Origin: Erpobdella octoculata
Lineage: Eukaryota; Annelida; Clitellata; Hirudinida; Erpobdellidae
NCBI GenBank assembly: GCA_963978895.1
Contig: OZ022241.1
Span: 5,532,711 to 5,596,710, forward strand
DNA: 64,000 bases
Reading direction: 5' to 3'
The notes beneath the pieces were generated by a model, which was not told the origin of the DNA, made no database searches, and saw only the letters and a list, made by a program, of their open reading frames with translations. Positions 22,847 to 36,600 of the stretch are shown piece by piece. Position 1 is the stretch's first letter, and each line of letters opens with the position of its first letter. The translations under genes and the position numbers were made by a program.

Positions 22847-24502
22847 GTTGGTCCTAATTTGAGATTAAAGAAAGAAATATTTAACGTTTATCAGTTTATT
22901 ATTTCCTGTTCTGTTCTTTATTCTAGATGATAGTTTATAATGTTTAACTTTTTGATGAGTTTTTGGCTTCGGTTTTGGATTTGTTTTGTTTTCAATTGTT
23001 TTATTTCTGCTGAATATTTGCATTAATGAAATTTTTAGTTAAAATTGTTTACAAAAAAACTAGCATTAGTTAACATCATTTTGTTCTATTCTTGTTTACG
23101 TGCATATTCATCAGACAGCTTAGATAGGCGAATGCAAGAAACGTCTCTAGATGACATTAGAAATAACTTTTTAAAGAGAAGAGCCATTAATGACCGTCTT
23201 GTAGTTACAAAAGCAGCTAGCAATGGTTGGTTAGGATTGTTTCAATGTGTCTAGCTAATTGGCATGTTTGTATATCTAGAAGTATTGGCTTGGTAGCAAA
23301 CATTGTCTTGCTTATAATTATACAAATTTTTTATGACTGCACAAATTTCATCAAAGTTTGGTAGTGAAATAAAATTTGTAGATCGGGTTCAGAGGTAGGT
23401 GGGACGAATCATGTCTGAAGGGTTAGGCATGTACTAAAACCAATTCATAGGAGAAAAAATTGTCAAAGAGGTTGTTTGTTATGGGTACCACTGTATAGCT
23501 TGTTACTATGGTAATCCTCTATTTTTGTACGTGTTAATAATTATAATAAATAAAAGCTAGGATGGTCTGATGCCATACTTGGCAGTTCTAATTTTTTTTT
23601 AATATTCAATTTTTTCCATGGCCAGCATGCGATCCACGCCATATCTAACGAGTGTGTTTTTAGAAATCTAAGAAATAAACTTGATATAAATAAAGATATC
23701 TGACCAAGAAGTACTTATTGTGGTTTAAAATATGTTCTATATTGATTTTATATGCCAAAAGTGAGATTTATTGTAGCCACCTGATAAAAATTGTGTAAAA
23801 TTTAGGAATACATCTTTTGTTTATGCATTAATCTCTTTCAAGTTCGAGTATTTTGTTTTGATAAATTTATTTTGTTTTCTTTTTTGCATGCAGCTGCTTT
23901 TTTTTTATTGTATTTTAGAGATTTTCTTCATTTAACGAATTTGATCAATTATTTCTGGTGGAAAGTCTACTGTTCTTATTCTTCCTCTAATAAAAGCAAT
24001 TTTAGAATTAAATCTTTTTCCCCCATCATTTCATTGCTAACATGCTCTTGCATTACAAGGCATGATGTGATATTTAAATGCTGTCGTTATCATCATCATA
24101 ACTGTTAACAAGCAGTTTTTGGGAGTTGAATGTTACCGATAACAGGTTGACTATCTTGGTTTTGTGGAGATTTTAAGTTTTTTGCTAACAAGTTCATCAT
24201 CATCATCATCACCATCCTAATCATAGTGGTGGTGACGATATTGTTTTGAAGAGTTGTTGGAATTTGGGCATTACTAATATTTGCATGCTAGGTTTAAATT
24301 TGCTAAAGAGTTTGAAGTTACAATAACTTACCTTTGGAATCTTGTGTTATTCTGATTGCTTGGAAAGAAGATGTAAAAATTAGACTCCGGTGCTGTGCAG
24401 TTAATCTGATTATTATTTGAAAATTACATTCAGGAGCTTTTATAGTTTTTTTGGATGATTATCTGGAAATTTTCAATGAGAACTCTTCTGGTTTATTAAC
24501 AG

Positions 24503-27500
24503 GTGAACTGGCAGGTGTGCACGAAGCTGTCGGTCGGACGACTTTCGTAGATCCGGCTCCATCAGGGGAGGTCGACGCGAACGGGGTTGACGCTCTTGAT
24601 GGGGTCGGTGATATTTCGCAGATGAACGATGATGATCGTGAAAGTAAAGAGGTTGATAATAATAATGATGATGATGATTACGAAAGAGACAAAACGGGTT
24701 ATGACGGGGTAACGAAGCCTTACGACGTGACGACCGATTATCTTCCGTCTCGGAAAGAGGGATTTTCTCAACCGAAAGAACCCACCCGCGAAGAAGAAGA
24801 GGATGAGAGAAGTAAAGATTTGAGCATTGAAAGAACCGAATTTTCCCAACCAAAAGAACCTACCCGCGAAGAAGGAGACGATGAGAAAAGTGAAGATTTG
24901 AGCTCTAAAATAACATCTGAAAAAGAAGTTAAATTTCCTGATCCTTTTAAAGACGATGTGCTCAAACAAATGGAAAACAAAACATCTTCCGACAACTCTG
25001 GAATTTCAAAGGTAAACGAACACCCTGTTATTCCTTCAAGTGGATTTTCGGACTCGGTTAGTTTCGTCCCGTCCCAAGTTACTTCTGCTCCACGAATGAG
25101 TACTTGGGAGAAGGCTGAGATGATGATGAAAAAAAGAAAGAAGAGTATGGTGAATGATGGTTCTAAAAGTACAGATACGAATCAAGATGCCACGTCATCA
25201 CAAGCCAAAGGTCAGGGTGTGTCAGAAATGGAGTCAGCTAAGACGAGAGATCAGAAATCCACTGATGTTGTCATAAACAAGCAGGACAGTCAAGATGAAA
25301 CTGCTAGTGGATTTGCTGGAAAAAAAGAAGAAAACAGAATGGTGATTACTGCAGAAGATCAAGATGGTAAGTCAACCGATTCTAGTGTAAGTGTAGACAA
25401 GGATGTTCCTTCAAAATTAATTGAATCTAATAAGGAAAAAGAAAACAACCAAGGTCAAACTGTTGTTGAGTATGAGGGTAGCATGAATAAGCAACCTGAT
25501 GATGTCATGTCTCCAGAGCTAGGAGAAGATAGTGTTAGAGATCAAGAAACTGGACGAGTTACTGTCAGAGTTCAAGAAACCGGAAAAGATACGGTCGGTT
25601 CGCAAAAAATTGGACAAGATGTCAGATCTCAAGAGGTTGAACAAGATGAAAGCAAGAAAAAAGTTGAACAGGTGGAACAACATGGAGATGATATAGATGT
25701 AGAACCAGATGATAGCAAGAAAGAGGTAGAACAACAACATATAGACAACAAAGTGGTAGAACAAATTGAAAGCAAGAAAAAGATAGAACGACATGAAGAA
25801 GACAAAGAGGTAGAACAAATTGAAAATGACAAAGAAATAGAACAAAATGGCAGCAAGAAAGAGGTAGAACAACATGGAGATGATATAGAGGTAGAACAAC
25901 ATAGAGATGATATAGAGGGAGAACAACATGAAGACAGCAAAGATGTAGAGCAACATGGAGACAGGAAAGAGGTAGAACAAGATAAAAGCAAGAAAGAATT
26001 AGAACAACATGAAAATGACAAAGAAGAAGTGAACGAGGAAAAAATAGAAATTGGACTGGTAAAAGAAACCAAAGAAAACAGAACTAAGGAAGAAGAAGTT
26101 AGAGAGATAAACAATTTAGACAATGAGAAAGAAGCATATAAAGAAGAAGAAATAGAAGAAGAGATAAAAGTAGAAAATGAAAACGATATTCATTCAGCAG
26201 AGTCTCATCTCAGTTCGGAGAAATCTGATCAGAAAGAAGCTGAAAGTTTCATTATTACAGATCAAGCCAAAGAGATGGCTGTGGATGTCAGTGAGGATGA
26301 AATGGATAAAACAACCCAAAGTGATGGTGATGAGGATGATAGTAAAGTCATGTCTGAAGGTGCTTTTTCTGAAGGAACCGATGGTGATGATGATGATGAT
26401 GATTCTGATGACAGTGAGGATGTGAATGAAAATGACCAGAACACACATATAAAGAATGAAGTTGTTAACTCTTCTTTCGAACCTGTTACTGTAAGCAGTG
26501 ATTCTATGAGAACAGTGCCACAGAACGTCAGCAACGTGGAAGATGATGCAAAAGCCAGTGCTCACGATGATGGCAGTGATTTGTCGATTGCCGGTGCGGA
26601 AGCTGAACCTTCAAGGAGTGATGACGACGATGCAGAAATGAAGACCGAGAAAGTTCAAAGAGATAGCAGCGAAGTTACACCTACTGGTGAAAGACTTGAA
26701 AAAAGTGATGGTTTGTTGAAAGAAGATGACCACTTGACAAAAGATGGTTACAGTGAGATCATCGGTGACATTACGAGTAATGATCAAACCGTGTCGACCT
26801 CGATCTCTCCGGTCGATCAAGCCGATGTCCGTTTTCCGAGTTACGATGCTGTTGACCCAAAAGTTGCACCGGAGCTCAGTGACGGAACTATTACGAGCGA
26901 TGTAAACAACAATATTGGTGGGAATGTTTCATCTGGCAGTGGGGTTGACATGCAGCGTGGTCGCGAGGTTGTCCCAGTTGACAATCCTAATAATGAAAAA
27001 CTAGTCAGGGATAAAGATGCTGACATTTTTGAAATTTTTCCCACATTGACAAATGATAAAGATGACATTAAAGTTTGTAAGCAGAAGAGCATTAATGTCG
27101 TGGTACCCGATCAGGACTTACCACCACAAAATGTTGGTGAAATGCTAAGCAGTGAAAGTTCTGGTGAAGATGATGAAGCTGATGATGATAAAAAAGAAAA
27201 TGCTCAAACACATGATAATGATGATGAGGCCGGTGATAAGAAAGACAATTTTGAAATACCTGATGTTGATGTTGAAGCTGATGATAAGAAACAAAATGTT
27301 GAAATACCTGATATTGGTGTTGAAGCTGGTGATGAGAAACAAAATGTGGAAATACCTGATGATGATGTTGAAGCTGATGATAAGAAACAAAATGTTGAAA
27401 TTCCTGATGATGATGTTGAAGCTGGTGATGAGAAAGATGATGTTGAAATACCTGATGTTGATGTTGAAGCTGGCGATGAGAAAGAAAATGTTGAAATACA

Positions 27501-29535
27501 TGATGTTGATGTTGAAGCTGGTGATGAGAAAGACGATGTTGAAATACCTGATGATGATGTTGAAGGTGGTGATGAGAAACAAAATGTTGAAACACCTGAG
27601 GATGATGTTGATGTTGAGGCTCATGATAAGAAAGAAAGTATTACAATTCCTGATAATGTTGATGTTGAGGCTGGAGATGAGGAAGAAAATGTTGAAGCAC
27701 CTGATAATGTTGTTGTTAAGGCTGGTGATCAGAAAGAAGATGTTGAAACACCTGAGAATGTTGATAAGATAGAAAATATTGCTATACCTAATAATGTTGA
27801 TGCGGCTAGTGATAAGATAGAAAATGTTGAAATATCTGATAATGTTAATTTTAAGGCTGGTGGAAAAAAAGAAAATGGAACACCTGATGATGTTAATATT
27901 GATGCTGGTGATAAGATTGAAAATGTTGAAGTAGCCAATAAGGTTGCTGCTGAAGCTGGTGATATGAAGGAAAATGTTGCAATTTCTGATAATGTTGAGA
28001 CTGGTGATAAGAAGGAAAATGTTGAAATACATGATGATAATGATGATGAAAAAGAAATAGATTTATCAAAAAGCACTGATGTGAGTTTACAGCAGGAAGT
28101 TGATGATGGTGACAAAGATAAAGAAAACATTCTCAAACAGGAAAATGATAATAAAGAAAAAGTTTTTAATGAAACTCTAAAAAATGAGGTTAATATCAGT
28201 AGTAGCAAAAATGATGATGATGATGATAGCCAAAAACACAATGTTGATGATGATGATACGAATAACATCCTCACTGATATTGAGATTGAAATCAAAAGTC
28301 CAGAAATCATCTTTCAACCTGAGGCTATCTCCCTTTCTGTTCCAGAAGTTGGTGGGAGTTCAATGCAGAACGATACGCTGGATCAGAGAGGGAATGTTCT
28401 GCAAGAGACTGATGGTGATGGTGATGATGATGATAGGGAAAATGGTGGTGTAGATGATGATGTTAAATCAGATAGAACCTCTTTGAATGTTGAGTTGAAA
28501 ATGGTGGATATCATTGGGAATGATCAAGGAATTGATAAGATTGGCAAGCAAAACACTGAACGTGTTGATGATGATGATGATGATGATGATGACCTAGTTT
28601 TGAACAATATAGAAAAGTTAAATGCCAAAAATGGGGAGTCTAAAATTGAAACTTTGCCAAGTGACTTTCCATCAGAAATTAGGAGTCCCACTCCCCTGAC
28701 CTCGGAATCTTTTTCTCCAGCTATAGAACCTCCAGTTTTGGATCATCAATCTCCCGATCCTGGAGACCAACAGAAGCAGCACAACGAATCTCTTCTTTCT
28801 CATCCGAATGATATTAATAACAATGGTGACCCTGTGTTACAACCTACACCTGTAGTACAACCTGCACCTGTGGATCAGCATCAGGAGACTTCGCAGCAGC
28901 AAATCGATGTCGAGCAGCAACTCAACGTGGAACGTAAAACAGACCAGCAGAACGTTGATCCTTCAAAACTTCGCCCGGTTGTGTTATACCGGCCTCAAGA
29001 CGACAGTTCTGAAGTGTTGGCTTCTCAGGGTTCGACCGGTGAAATCATGGGTAATTCTGCATCTAAGATGGAGGATGGAGAACATGATGCTGATGCTATG
29101 AAAACTTTTAGTGGTGGTGATGATGTCAAGCACAGCTCTAATGATGATAATGATGAAAGACATGACCAATCAGAAGCAATTGAAAAGGATCCTGTCGAAA
29201 CTCTGATTCACAATGACATTGACAATGATGGCTTGACTCACTTCAATGAAGAACGTGTCAGACCTGCAAGTAATGCTGACTACGATGTCAATCCAAAAAA
29301 GGTTATTTTTGAGACTGGTAACCCCATGGCTTCATCGGATGTTTCACAACAAAAAACTTGCCAAGCTGGAGATGCATGCCCTACCAGCGAAGAAAACGAT
29401 ATGGAGGAGTTTTTTCCAACGGAGAGCCCTGATCAAAAAGGTGGGAGAAGTTTCTTTACACTTCGACCATACTACCTTCTCATGAAGAGCATTCTCTCCA
29501 AACTGGATCCGATCATCTTTGATATCGTACTGACG
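24503..29535 (+). CDS. MIA3: TANGO1: giant acidic luminal exon
   Basis: One exon of about 5 kb encodes some 1680 mostly Asp/Glu/Lys residues with no fold. Repeats include SQPKEPTREE twice near the start, VEQH-GDD-type units (25620-26020), Asp runs, and a long array of about 16-residue EIPDVDVEAGDEK-type units (27240-28050). Acceptors at 24502 and 24514 are both phase-compatible. The end contains DPIIFDIVLT, where GTAGTG at 29536 is the preferred donor because the joined product aligns with the membrane region of cTAGE5. Without splicing, the frame continues as a hydrophobic tail to a stop at 29589. Confidence 0.85.
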
Positions 29536-32500
29536 GTAGTGTTATTCATGTTTTTCGTTTTGAGATATCGTGATAATTGTTACAATTAATTTACAAATAA
29601 ATAACTTTAACGTGTCACACAGCTGCCTCCGTCACTTCAAAGTCTTTTCATAAGAGCGCCGTTCGGAATTCATCCGACCTGTGCATTCCTCGTCTTCGTC
29701 TCGTCTTGCGTCTCTCTCTTTTTTATCGTTATCACACAATATTCGCAGGTGAGTTTTGTGTGATGTGTGAATTAAGTAAAACTTGATTGATTAATTGAAG
29801 CTTGATTGATTGATTGAAGCTTGATTGATTGACCGGTGGTTGATTGATGATTATTGGTCAATTGAATGATCAGTGGTTAGTTATAATAATATGTTAACTG
29901 TATGAACGTTCATGAATTGACATTTAAAATTGAGTTGAAGTTAAACAGTGTGTGTGATTTTTGGTCCATTCATACTCTTTTCTTCTGTTTTGTTCAGATA
30001 TCTAAAGGCAGAGCTTCTATGTCTGAGAAAAACAATCTTGTAGGTGAGTCCATTTTAATTATTATATTGCAGGTGAGTCTATCTATTTTAATTATAGTTT
30101 TTTTTTATTATTTGATTGATTGGTTGGATGGTTGATCTTTAATGCAATCATTCAGCAGAGTGGTTAGCGATGTATCGGTTGATTAATTATTATACTTTTG
30201 ATAAATTAATATGTTTTTGCTACTTTCACCTCAGATGATGCATTACAGGAATGTCCATGATATTTGTTTACTCGAATTTGTTTGCGATGTGAGCCGATTT
30301 GTTATCTTTGTTTTTGTGTTGTTTTTTTCTCAGAACTTCTGTCAGAGGGTCAGCAGTCGTTGCTCATATTGGAGCAGGAAAAAGATGAACTGACTGCTCA
30401 GTTGGAAGGTTTCCAGGCCATGGTGGTTTTATTTGTTTTTGATTGGTTGTGTTTGTTTAGCTGGTTGATTTTTTTGATTTTTTTTATGGTTGGTTGTTTT
30501 TTTCTTTGTTCTGCAGTTTGGCTTAAGTTGGTTTATTTATCATAACCTCATTGAATTCTTACATGTAACATGATTGATATGATTACTTCTGTTGTTGTTA
30601 TTATTGTTATTATGTACTACTTAATAGTGTACTGTTTATCGTTCCAGCTGAAGACTGCCGAAGAATCTTTTGAAGAGAAGGAAGAGGAAATTGTCAGGAT
30701 GGACGGAGAATTGAAAGCCGTCGGCGTACGTTTATTTGTCTTCAGTGTTTTTTTTTTCTTGGAGTTTTTTAATTCAATTCAAGCTGCGGGCTTAATTTCT
30801 AAACTGAGGGGTCATCCATAAATGATGTCACACTTTTAGCTGTTTTTACCTCCACCCTTTCCCGTGTCATACTTTGTCACAAAAAGTCAGACCCCCCTCC
30901 CTCTAAAAAGGATGTTTGTCTAAATATAAAGTTATTTAAAAAAATTAAATTGATTAAAGTTAATGTTTAATAATCAATGTATAAATTGTTTGTCGATTTG
31001 ACGTATTCAAATGATAATTATAATATTTTTTATTGTGACGTTACATTTCTCAAACCCCTCCCCCCTACACACATCATCATAATTTTTGACCCCCCCTTAA
31101 GTGGGTGACTTTATGTATGAATGACCCCTGAACTGAACTTTAAAACATATTATTATTATCATCATCATCACCATCATCGCATCAGGAGGAAAGAGATACT
31201 CTGAAAGATAAACTGGCAAAGAACAAGCAAAGACTGAAAGAGGCAGAAGAAGAAATAAAGGAAAAGACAGCCAGCTTGCAAGCATCCTCATCCGATGTTG
31301 GTACCACTTTTTGGTTCTTTGGTTTTTACATTATTATTAATATTGTTATCGTTGAGGTTGTTGATGTTATTGTTATTATTGCTGGTTTTTTTATTAATAC
31401 TATTATTAGTCATTTCATTCCAAGAAGATGATGCTATTTGCTTAACTCCGCCTCGCTAATTGCGGGCCAGTCCCAAGCCTGGATAAAGGAGGAGGGACAG
31501 CTAAAAGGACCAAACTTTGATCCACGACAGGAAACACTTAGGTGCTTCCTACATACAGCTATTTCAGTCTTAAAACACTTGGTGTAAAGGACTATAAACT
31601 ATTATAAAAAAAATGCTATTTGCTTTTTTATTATTATTTATTATTATTAATATTGCTATTGTTGAGATCATTGATGTTATTGTTGGTTTTTTATTAATAC
31701 TATTATTAGTCATTTCATTCCAATAAGATGATGCTGTTGGCTTTTATTTGTTTCCACATTGAGATGAGTGTGCTTCCATACTAGTTGAGTGCTTCCATAC
31801 TGGTTGAGTGCTTCCATACTAGTTGAGTGCTTCCATACTAGTTGGAATCGTTCTTGTTCAAATAAGCAAATTTTTTTTTTAGCTATTTCAATTTTTGCAA
31901 ATAATTATTTTATTGCTTTGAATTGATCAACTTTAGAACAGAGAACTGAAAGAGAATCTTCGAACAACAGAGTTGCACATGTCGAAGATGGAGAAACAAC
32001 TGCACGAGGTGATGCAGCTGATGTGGTGTTGTTGTGTGGTGGTTTGTGTTGTTGTGTGGTGGTTTGTGTGGTTGTGTGGTGGTTTGTGTTGTTGTGTGGT
32101 GGTTTGTGTTGTTGTGTGGTGGTTTGTGTGTTGTGTTGTGTTGTGTTGTGTTGTGTTGTGTTGTGTTGTGTTGTGTTGTGTTGTTTGCACGTGCATCATT
32201 TTTATGTATTGGAGTTTTTATTTACAACTAATTCAATCATAGGTTGTAAAACTTTAAATTGTCATTTGTTATAATAAGGAGTCTTTGGTGTTTCAATATG
32301 CACTGTTGTCGTTCTGTAGTGTATGTGTAGCTATCATCGTGAATACGTTAAGGTTATATAAGTAAGTTAGAACATTCAAGAAAGGAAAATAATCTTTCTT
32401 TTGATTGGTTCAGCTGCAGACAACTCTCCAGCAATCACAGACGAGTGCCATCGAAATGCAGACGCAGCTGAACGAGATGACCGAAGAAATAAACGTCCTT

Positions 32501-33021
32501 CAAGCCAGCAAAGATCGGGTATTTTATTGGCAGATTGTTGTGTTTGATAGTTTTATTTAAAAGAATTGTTTCATGATTAATTATTTTTTCTTTAAATTAA
32601 TAAATAAACTTTTTTACAGCTTTTACAAGAAGCCGACGGATGGAATGAAAAGTAATTTTTTAATTATTTAAATAAAATTTAAGTTTATGTAATTTTAATT
32701 ATTTAAGTCGTTAAAATTAAAATATGCGATTTTTATTAATTGAGCCAGTAAAGCAAAAAAGTATTCAGTTTGTTTGTTTTGCTAAAATAAAATTTAAGTA
32801 AATTATTTTAGTCTATTGAGTCATTAAAATAGAATTGCAGTAAAATTTCTGAAGAGCCTCGGGGAAGAGCAAAAGTATTTGCTTCTCATATCTTTCTGTT
32901 ATTCTGGGACATGCTACTATAGACCGGATACAGATTTTTAAAAAATCGTTCTGAACAAAATTTTTGTTGCTCTTAGTAGCCAGTCTTGAGTGGTGCAGCT
33001 CTAGAGGACTTTTACTGTATG

Positions 33022-33052
<31 letters not shown>

Positions 33053-33524
33053 ATATGTTCCAAAATTGCTTCTTTTTTGCTATTGCAACTTTCATGTGCA
33101 TTTTGTTTTGTTCAGAGTGCAAGAATTAATGGAACTGGTTGAAGCTGTACGAGAAAGAGAGCAAGAACAAACTGCCAATCTCATAGCCAAAGAGGAGGAG
33201 CTTGAGGTCAGTGGCTGTGGTGCTCTCGTTAATTATGATAATTTATGAGTGCTGACAGTGCAATTTGAATAATATATGCATATTTCTTCAACACCTTACA
33301 GTCACTCAAAGAATGCTTCCAGAAGCTAAAATCCTTTGAGCATTTGGTCATTGAAGGTGAAGGTGACATTAATGGCGGTGATGATGATGATCCGAGTGAA
33401 CATGGTGACGATGGTGAGAAAGAAGATGAAGAAAGAAAGAGAGTGAAGATGCAGATTGACTTGAAGATAAAGAAGATGATTGAAGTTGCTGAGGTTTTTT
33501 ATCAATTATCTTCTGTTTGCTTAC

Positions 33525-33611
<87 letters not shown>

Positions 33612-36600
33612 TAGATAATTATTTTTCAAAGTTTTGTTTATTGAAAATCCATTCAGTTAAATGCCAAAATGAACATGGTGATTGAAGAAAAAGATTCCCT
33701 CAAAAGGTCACTGGCTGTAGAGGTGGAGTCAAGAGTTGACCTTGAGGGTGAGACTAATAACCCATTATTGTTATTATTGTAAATATAATATATTATATGG
33801 CTATCTTATGAATTTAATGATTATGATGATATGTTTGGGTTATCGTCATGGTGTTAATTGTCATCATTTTGATTTGTTATTTATTTATTTGATTTATTTC
33901 TCAATTTGAGATTTTTCACTTGTGGGACCATTTTACACTATTACTTTCTGGTCTACTGTTGAACATCTTCTTGCTGTCGTTGTGCCACCGGTGCTTCGAA
34001 AGTATAAACAAATATCATGATATTCGTTTAAATCATTGCAGAGCAATTGAGGCACATGAAAGAAGAGATGGAGAAGCTGCTGCAGAGCCGTAAAGATGCA
34101 GAGGAGCAAGCACGCACGACTTCCATGAAGATGGAAGCACTTTCAGATTACTTCAGAGAAAAGGAGAGAGACCTCAACAAGTTTGTTGATCGATTTAATT
34201 ATTTTATTTTATTTATTTTTATTATTCGGGTCAGGCGCTTTCTCAGCTCAATGATGCAGAGCCGACAAAGGGTCAAAGTCATAGGTCGTCAGTGGGAAGA
34301 AGTGACTCATTGCTTGTGTTCTGCAATGATGAACTTTAGCATGTGCAATTGGTTTTTAAATTATGAATATTCATTATCATCATATTAATTATCAGCGGCA
34401 TTTCTAACTACACATTTTTTTCAATGGTTAGAATGTTGGGTGAGAAAGAGGCCAAAGAGAAGGCAAGCAGCGATCAGCTGACCAACATTGACGAACGGTC
34501 GAGAGAGTCGGAAAAGATGGTGATACTTTACAGGTAGGTGGAGCTTAGTTTGCTGTAATAAATTATGTTAATTAGTAATAAATTATGTTCATAATTCATA
34601 AATATTGACAGTTGTAATTGTCATGGGCATCTGTAAACAAAACATTAAGCAAAAGTCTTGCCTAATTAATTATTATCCAAACCAAACATCTTGAGTTGCT
34701 TTTTGAAAAAAATTAAATGGCATCAATGAGATTGTGGGAAAGAGTGTGTCCACGGTAGATGGTCCAGGTTGGAAGAGATCTGTGTCGCTGTATCTGACAG
34801 TGGTTCCATATTGTTTACTTGTGTTTGTATGTTAATTAATTAGCGATTTGTATGTTAATTAATTAGCGATTGTTCTCTTTTGCAGGGAGCAGGTGGAAGA
34901 GTTGAAGAAAGAAATACAGAAAATCGAAACGGACTACAAGAAACAGGTTATCTGTTTTTTTTCCATCTTGAAATTGGAATTGAAATTTTCGATTGAATTT
35001 GATTCTTTGCACGCTTTCATATTAAAATTATTTTCTATTTAAATAATTGTGTCTTGTTATAATATCTTCAATTTGAGTTGATACTTCCTGTTGCATAACT
35101 AATATCTTTTACCCTTTTGCAGATTGCATTCCAAGAAAAGAAGTCACAAGAAAACTGGGTCAGTTTTGTGTTTTTCTTTTGCCTATAATTTTGTTCAACT
35201 AATTTCCAGATTTTAAGCGATTGAATCAATTTTATTAATCATTAAATTTTTATTAATTTAACCTTTTTAATAATTATTTGTGACTTTCATCGAATAGCTG
35301 CTTGCCAGACAAAGTGAACGAGAATGCAAGCAACTGAAGATGGAGGCTCAGTCGTTGAGACAAAAGTAAGTAGGGTTACAATTTACATTCAAGTAAGTAG
35401 ACTTACAATTTACATTCAAGTAAGTACAGTTACAATTTACATTCAAGTAAGTAAAGTTACAATTTACATTCAAGTAATTAGAGTTACAATTTACATTGAA
35501 GAAGATGTTTGTGATGTTGAAATAATTAAGACTAGTTGATACCATAGCAACAATGTGTTGAAGTACAGAAAGAAAAAATGTACTAAGATTGTTTTTGGTT
35601 GAGTGGTTTACTTGCTTACTGATGAATTGATTGGTTGAGACTGTCTGGAATCGTGTCAGATTTTGAGCCATAAAAAGAAGGTTGTCATATTAATAATATT
35701 GTCGTAACATTTATTACAGAATGCTTGAATACCAAGAAAGAGTGAACCAACTTCCTCCAGAGTCACTTAGCTCTTCCATCGTCGGCGGTGAGTTTATTTT
35801 TCTCGGAATCAATTTGTACTGATTAACATTAGAATGTTTAAGAGTTTTTTTATTCGTATTTAAATCGAGTTATCAATTTTTGATTTCAGAAGCTACCAAC
35901 GGTTCAGAGCTGTCCGTCAGAGTTGATAGTAGGCCTTCCTCTCGGCCTAATTTCCCTCCGTTTAATAGGCAAGTTTCTCATGTTTGCGATTGTTGAAATT
36001 CTTGCGATACGATTGTCCGATCTCTCGTTCGTTCAGAATTTGCACTTTAAGCTTATGAAGTCTATTTATAGTTTTTCTACAAATTTGATTAGCTCATTAA
36101 CAATTTGTCAGATTTTCGTCTTGTGCTCTCAAATATTGAAATTAGATAAAGTTATGATATTTAAATAACCCTACAAATTTTCTTCCAGGGATGTCACCTC
36201 ACCTGCAGAACACCAACATCTCGCAAAATCTCCTCTTCCGACTGCAGGTTTCTTGCCTCCCCCTGGACCACCTCCTTTCTTAGGCAGACCACCGCTCTTG
36301 CCCCCTTTTCTACCTCTTCGTCCGGGCTTCATGCCGCCGCCACCACCGCCCCCATCATTTTTCCAAAGGATACGGGAGGGGTCGTCTCCTCTCTTTGAAG
36401 ATTCAATTCGTGATTCTCCTTACGATTCTTCACGTTTCAATCTGCCACCGAGAAATAGGTCACCTCCAAGAAACCGGTCACCTCCAAGAAATAGGTCACC
36501 TCCAAGAAATAGGTCACCTCCCAGAAATAGGTCACCTCCAAGAAATAGGTCACCTCCAAGAAATAAGTCATCACCAATTTTACCCCCTAGGAATAGACCT

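Noticed and set aside
23045..23254. Small secreted protein with signal peptide and dibasic sites (neuropeptide-like)
   Set aside because: The frame has no ATG before its hydrophobic start (it begins at TTG just after a stop), and no family or exon context supports it.
25519..28310. Hydrophobic minus-strand proteins opposite the giant exon
   Set aside because: Antisense of Asp/Glu-rich codons always reads as Phe/Ile/Ser/His-rich; these are shadows.
31973..32274. Cys/Val-rich membrane proteins
   Set aside because: Translations of GT-rich satellite DNA in an intron.
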